NCBI GenBank assembly: GCA_947461185.1
Contig: CANHJY010000096.1
Coordinates: 1 to 7,266 of the forward strand
DNA from: Flavobacteriales bacterium
GTDB lineage: Bacteria; Bacteroidota; Bacteroidia; Flavobacteriales_D; Crocinitomicaceae
DNA length: 7,266 nucleotides
Direction of reading: 5' to 3'
Part shown: positions 6,220 through 7,266 of the stretch, in pieces
Position numbering within the stretch: position 1 is the first letter of the stretch
How the letters are laid out: each line of letters starts with the position of its first letter
Notes under the pieces: model-generated
Told to the model about the DNA's origin: nothing
Databases searched by the model: none
What the model saw: only the letters and a program-made list of their open reading frames with translations
Program-made: the position numbers and the translations under genes

Positions 6220-6564
6220 ATGAAAATAGATTTTTTACAAACAATTATAGCCATAGCGGTGAGTTTACTCATCGCTTATGGTTTATTTAGCTTTAACGAA
6301 TTTGAGAACAAACTACTTTTAGGTGCTGGTAGTTTTGTGTTTCTTTCGGTAACTCTAATCCTTACAATGGGAGCAAATTTTGAATTATCTCGCACTACAA
6401 CAAATGTCAGAGTTGTTTCGGGAATTTTCTTTATTGTGGCTCTGATTAGTAATCTGATTTTCACATTTATTGACTTTTCTTTTCCTAGTTATATTATTAT
6501 CAATGGAATAATATTATTAGTTTTTATCTCTATAGCATACTCAATAATTAAATCAAAACAATAA
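6220..6564 (+). CDS. Small four-helix integral membrane protein
   Basis: A 114-residue, very hydrophobic protein with four predicted membrane helices at about 5-25, 31-50, 64-83 and 90-111. Short charged loops separate them (NEFENK; NFELSRTTTNVR) and the end is KSKQ. With both termini basic and on the same side, the inside is probably cytoplasmic. No family name or catalytic motif is recognised. It starts 4 bases after the stop of the GYF_2 gene and closes the cluster; the next ~475 bases hold no gene. It may be the membrane anchor or receptor for the soluble SPFH, PH and GYF_2 proteins, which is inference from position only. Confidence 0.78.
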   Translation: MKIDFLQTIIAIAVSLLIAYGLFSFNEFENKLLLGAGSFVFLSVTLILTMGANFELSRTTTNVRVVSGIFFIVALISNLIFTFIDFSFPSYIIINGIILLVFISIAYSIIKSKQ

Positions 6565-7040
6565 TCATTGCTTTGAAGCCAAAAATTAGGGTACTATCGA
6601 ACGATAAAATCTGAACCTGCCAATGTGCTTAACTTCTGAAACACGCTGTTTAAAACTTCCGGACCTATTATCAAAGAAAAAGTACTGATAGCTTTTACAT
6701 TGGATGAAATCAATTGGAAAGAGACTGTAACGTTGAATCTATTTCAACTAATAAACTATCTCATAAATTTATTTTTTTGATCAACTTACTATTTTTGACT
6801 ATTCCTTAAATTTTAAGAGCTTGTTCTAAGAATAATATTGCACTAAAAGATTTTGGAAATTTTGAGCATAATTAAATAATGACAAAACATAAAAAAATGC
6901 CAAAATTACAAGTGCAGCATAAATAAGTAGTAAAGGCTTGTTAATGCAACAATATAATCATAATTCAATTATTTCAGCTATTAGACTCATATCATATTTT
7001 CTCCTTAAATTCTTGTTGTTATTCAACGTTAGATTATTCT
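6565..7040. other. AT-rich intergenic region downstream of the cluster
   Basis: 476 bases with no supported gene. A 12-base palindrome TATCGAACGATA lies at 6595-6606; its 2-base loop makes it a poor terminator. A short open stretch around 6650-6780 encodes about 46 residues (includes KEKVLIAFTLDEINWKE) with no plausible start, and could be a remnant of a lost gene. On the reverse strand, 6826-6959 is open for ~43 hydrophobic residues, again with no start codon. No clear terminator for the cluster and no transposase remnant were recognised. Confidence 0.55.
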
Positions 7041-7165
7041 GTCTTGACGAGAGTTCATATTAAGCTTTCAAATTAGAATTAATGAAACAGAAAATCAAGA
7101 CAAGAAATTGTACAATAAGTTTTAGTGATGGGATGTTGAAATTCGTCAGTTTCAAAAGCAGTTGA
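7041..7165 (+). pseudogene. Decayed 3' fragment of the exported-protein gene (copy of 1104-1228)
   Basis: This matches the last ~125 bases of the gene at 692-1228 with no indels, in the same direction. In the reading frame of the parent, TAC (Tyr) has become TAA at 7061-7063, and the parent's stop codon is kept as TGA at 7163-7165. Nothing upstream of 7041 matches the rest of the parent gene, so only the C-terminal end exists. It encodes no complete protein. It could be the relic of a second full-length paralogue, or a duplication that arose when the material between the copies arrived. Confidence 0.88.
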
Positions 7166-7170
7166 TTGGG
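7041..7170 (+). repeat. Direct repeat, right copy
   Basis: Right-hand partner of 1104-1233: 130 bases, about 91% identical by eye, same orientation, continuing five bases past the stop codon. Together the copies bracket 5.8 kb that contains the entire SPFH/TerB-like cluster. Confidence 0.88.
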
Positions 7171-7213
7171 AATAAATAGCCACTTTAGCCTGTGAATTAA
7201 TATTAAATCTCCC

Positions 7214-7266
7214 ATGAGAAATAAACACATGATCTATCCTATTTATTCTCTGTTGTTTATTCTAAC
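7214..7266 (+). CDS. Possible start of an exported protein (3' truncated by window end)
   Basis: The last 53 bases open with ATG and encode MRNKHMIYPIYSLLFIL, a basic start followed by a hydrophobic run, which fits a signal peptide or first membrane helix. An alternative in-frame ATG lies at 7229. The frame is open to the window edge. Seventeen codons are too few to be sure, and the reverse strand is also open here, so this is tentative. Confidence 0.35.
   Translation, partial: MRNKHMIYPIYSLLFIL

Noticed and set aside
6826..6959. Reverse-strand hydrophobic open stretch of about 43 codons
   Set aside because: No start codon within it and a stop directly upstream; AT-rich DNA readily gives hydrophobic translations.

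Overview
The window comes from a member of the Bacteroidota. The evidence is an AT-rich sequence, a CotH-type protein ending in a type IX secretion (T9SS) sorting domain with a PNPSAG motif, few Shine-Dalgarno sequences, and gene families typical of that phylum. A genus cannot be named from the sequence alone. All supported genes lie on the + strand.

Layout. (1) 3-587 is the 3' end of a secreted CotH-like protein with a C-terminal sorting domain. (2) 692-1228 encodes a small exported protein with a DxDxDG calcium-type loop. (3) 1229-1678 is a 450-base AT-rich gap. (4) 1679-6564 is a co-directional cluster. It holds a TerB-like/zinc-ribbon protein, an 80-residue tryptophan-rich membrane peptide, a decayed SPFH gene fragment, a second TerB-like/zinc-ribbon protein carrying a C-terminal membrane anchor, a second copy of the 80-residue peptide, an intact SPFH (band-7) protein with a C-terminal GYF_2 domain, a bacterial PH-domain protein, a small stand-alone GYF_2 protein, and a four-helix membrane protein. 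(5) 6565-7040 is a second non-coding gap. (6) 7041-7170 is a decayed copy of the 3' end of the gene at 692-1228. (7) A possible signal-peptide start at 7214 runs off the end.

The central cluster looks like a membrane-associated scaffold or envelope-stress module. SPFH and PH proteins usually act on membranes, GYF domains bind proline-rich peptides, and TerB-like domains occur in stress and conflict systems. No enzyme is recognisable in it, so its function is unknown and the combined role is inference.

Two structural events are visible. The first three genes of the cluster were tandemly duplicated: unit 1 is about 1679-2799 and unit 2 starts at 2819. The SPFH copy in unit 1 was reduced to a roughly 100-base fragment with indels and stop codons. 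Separately, about 130 bases covering the 3' end of the gene at 692-1228 recur as a direct repeat beyond the cluster, so the whole cluster is bracketed by the two copies.
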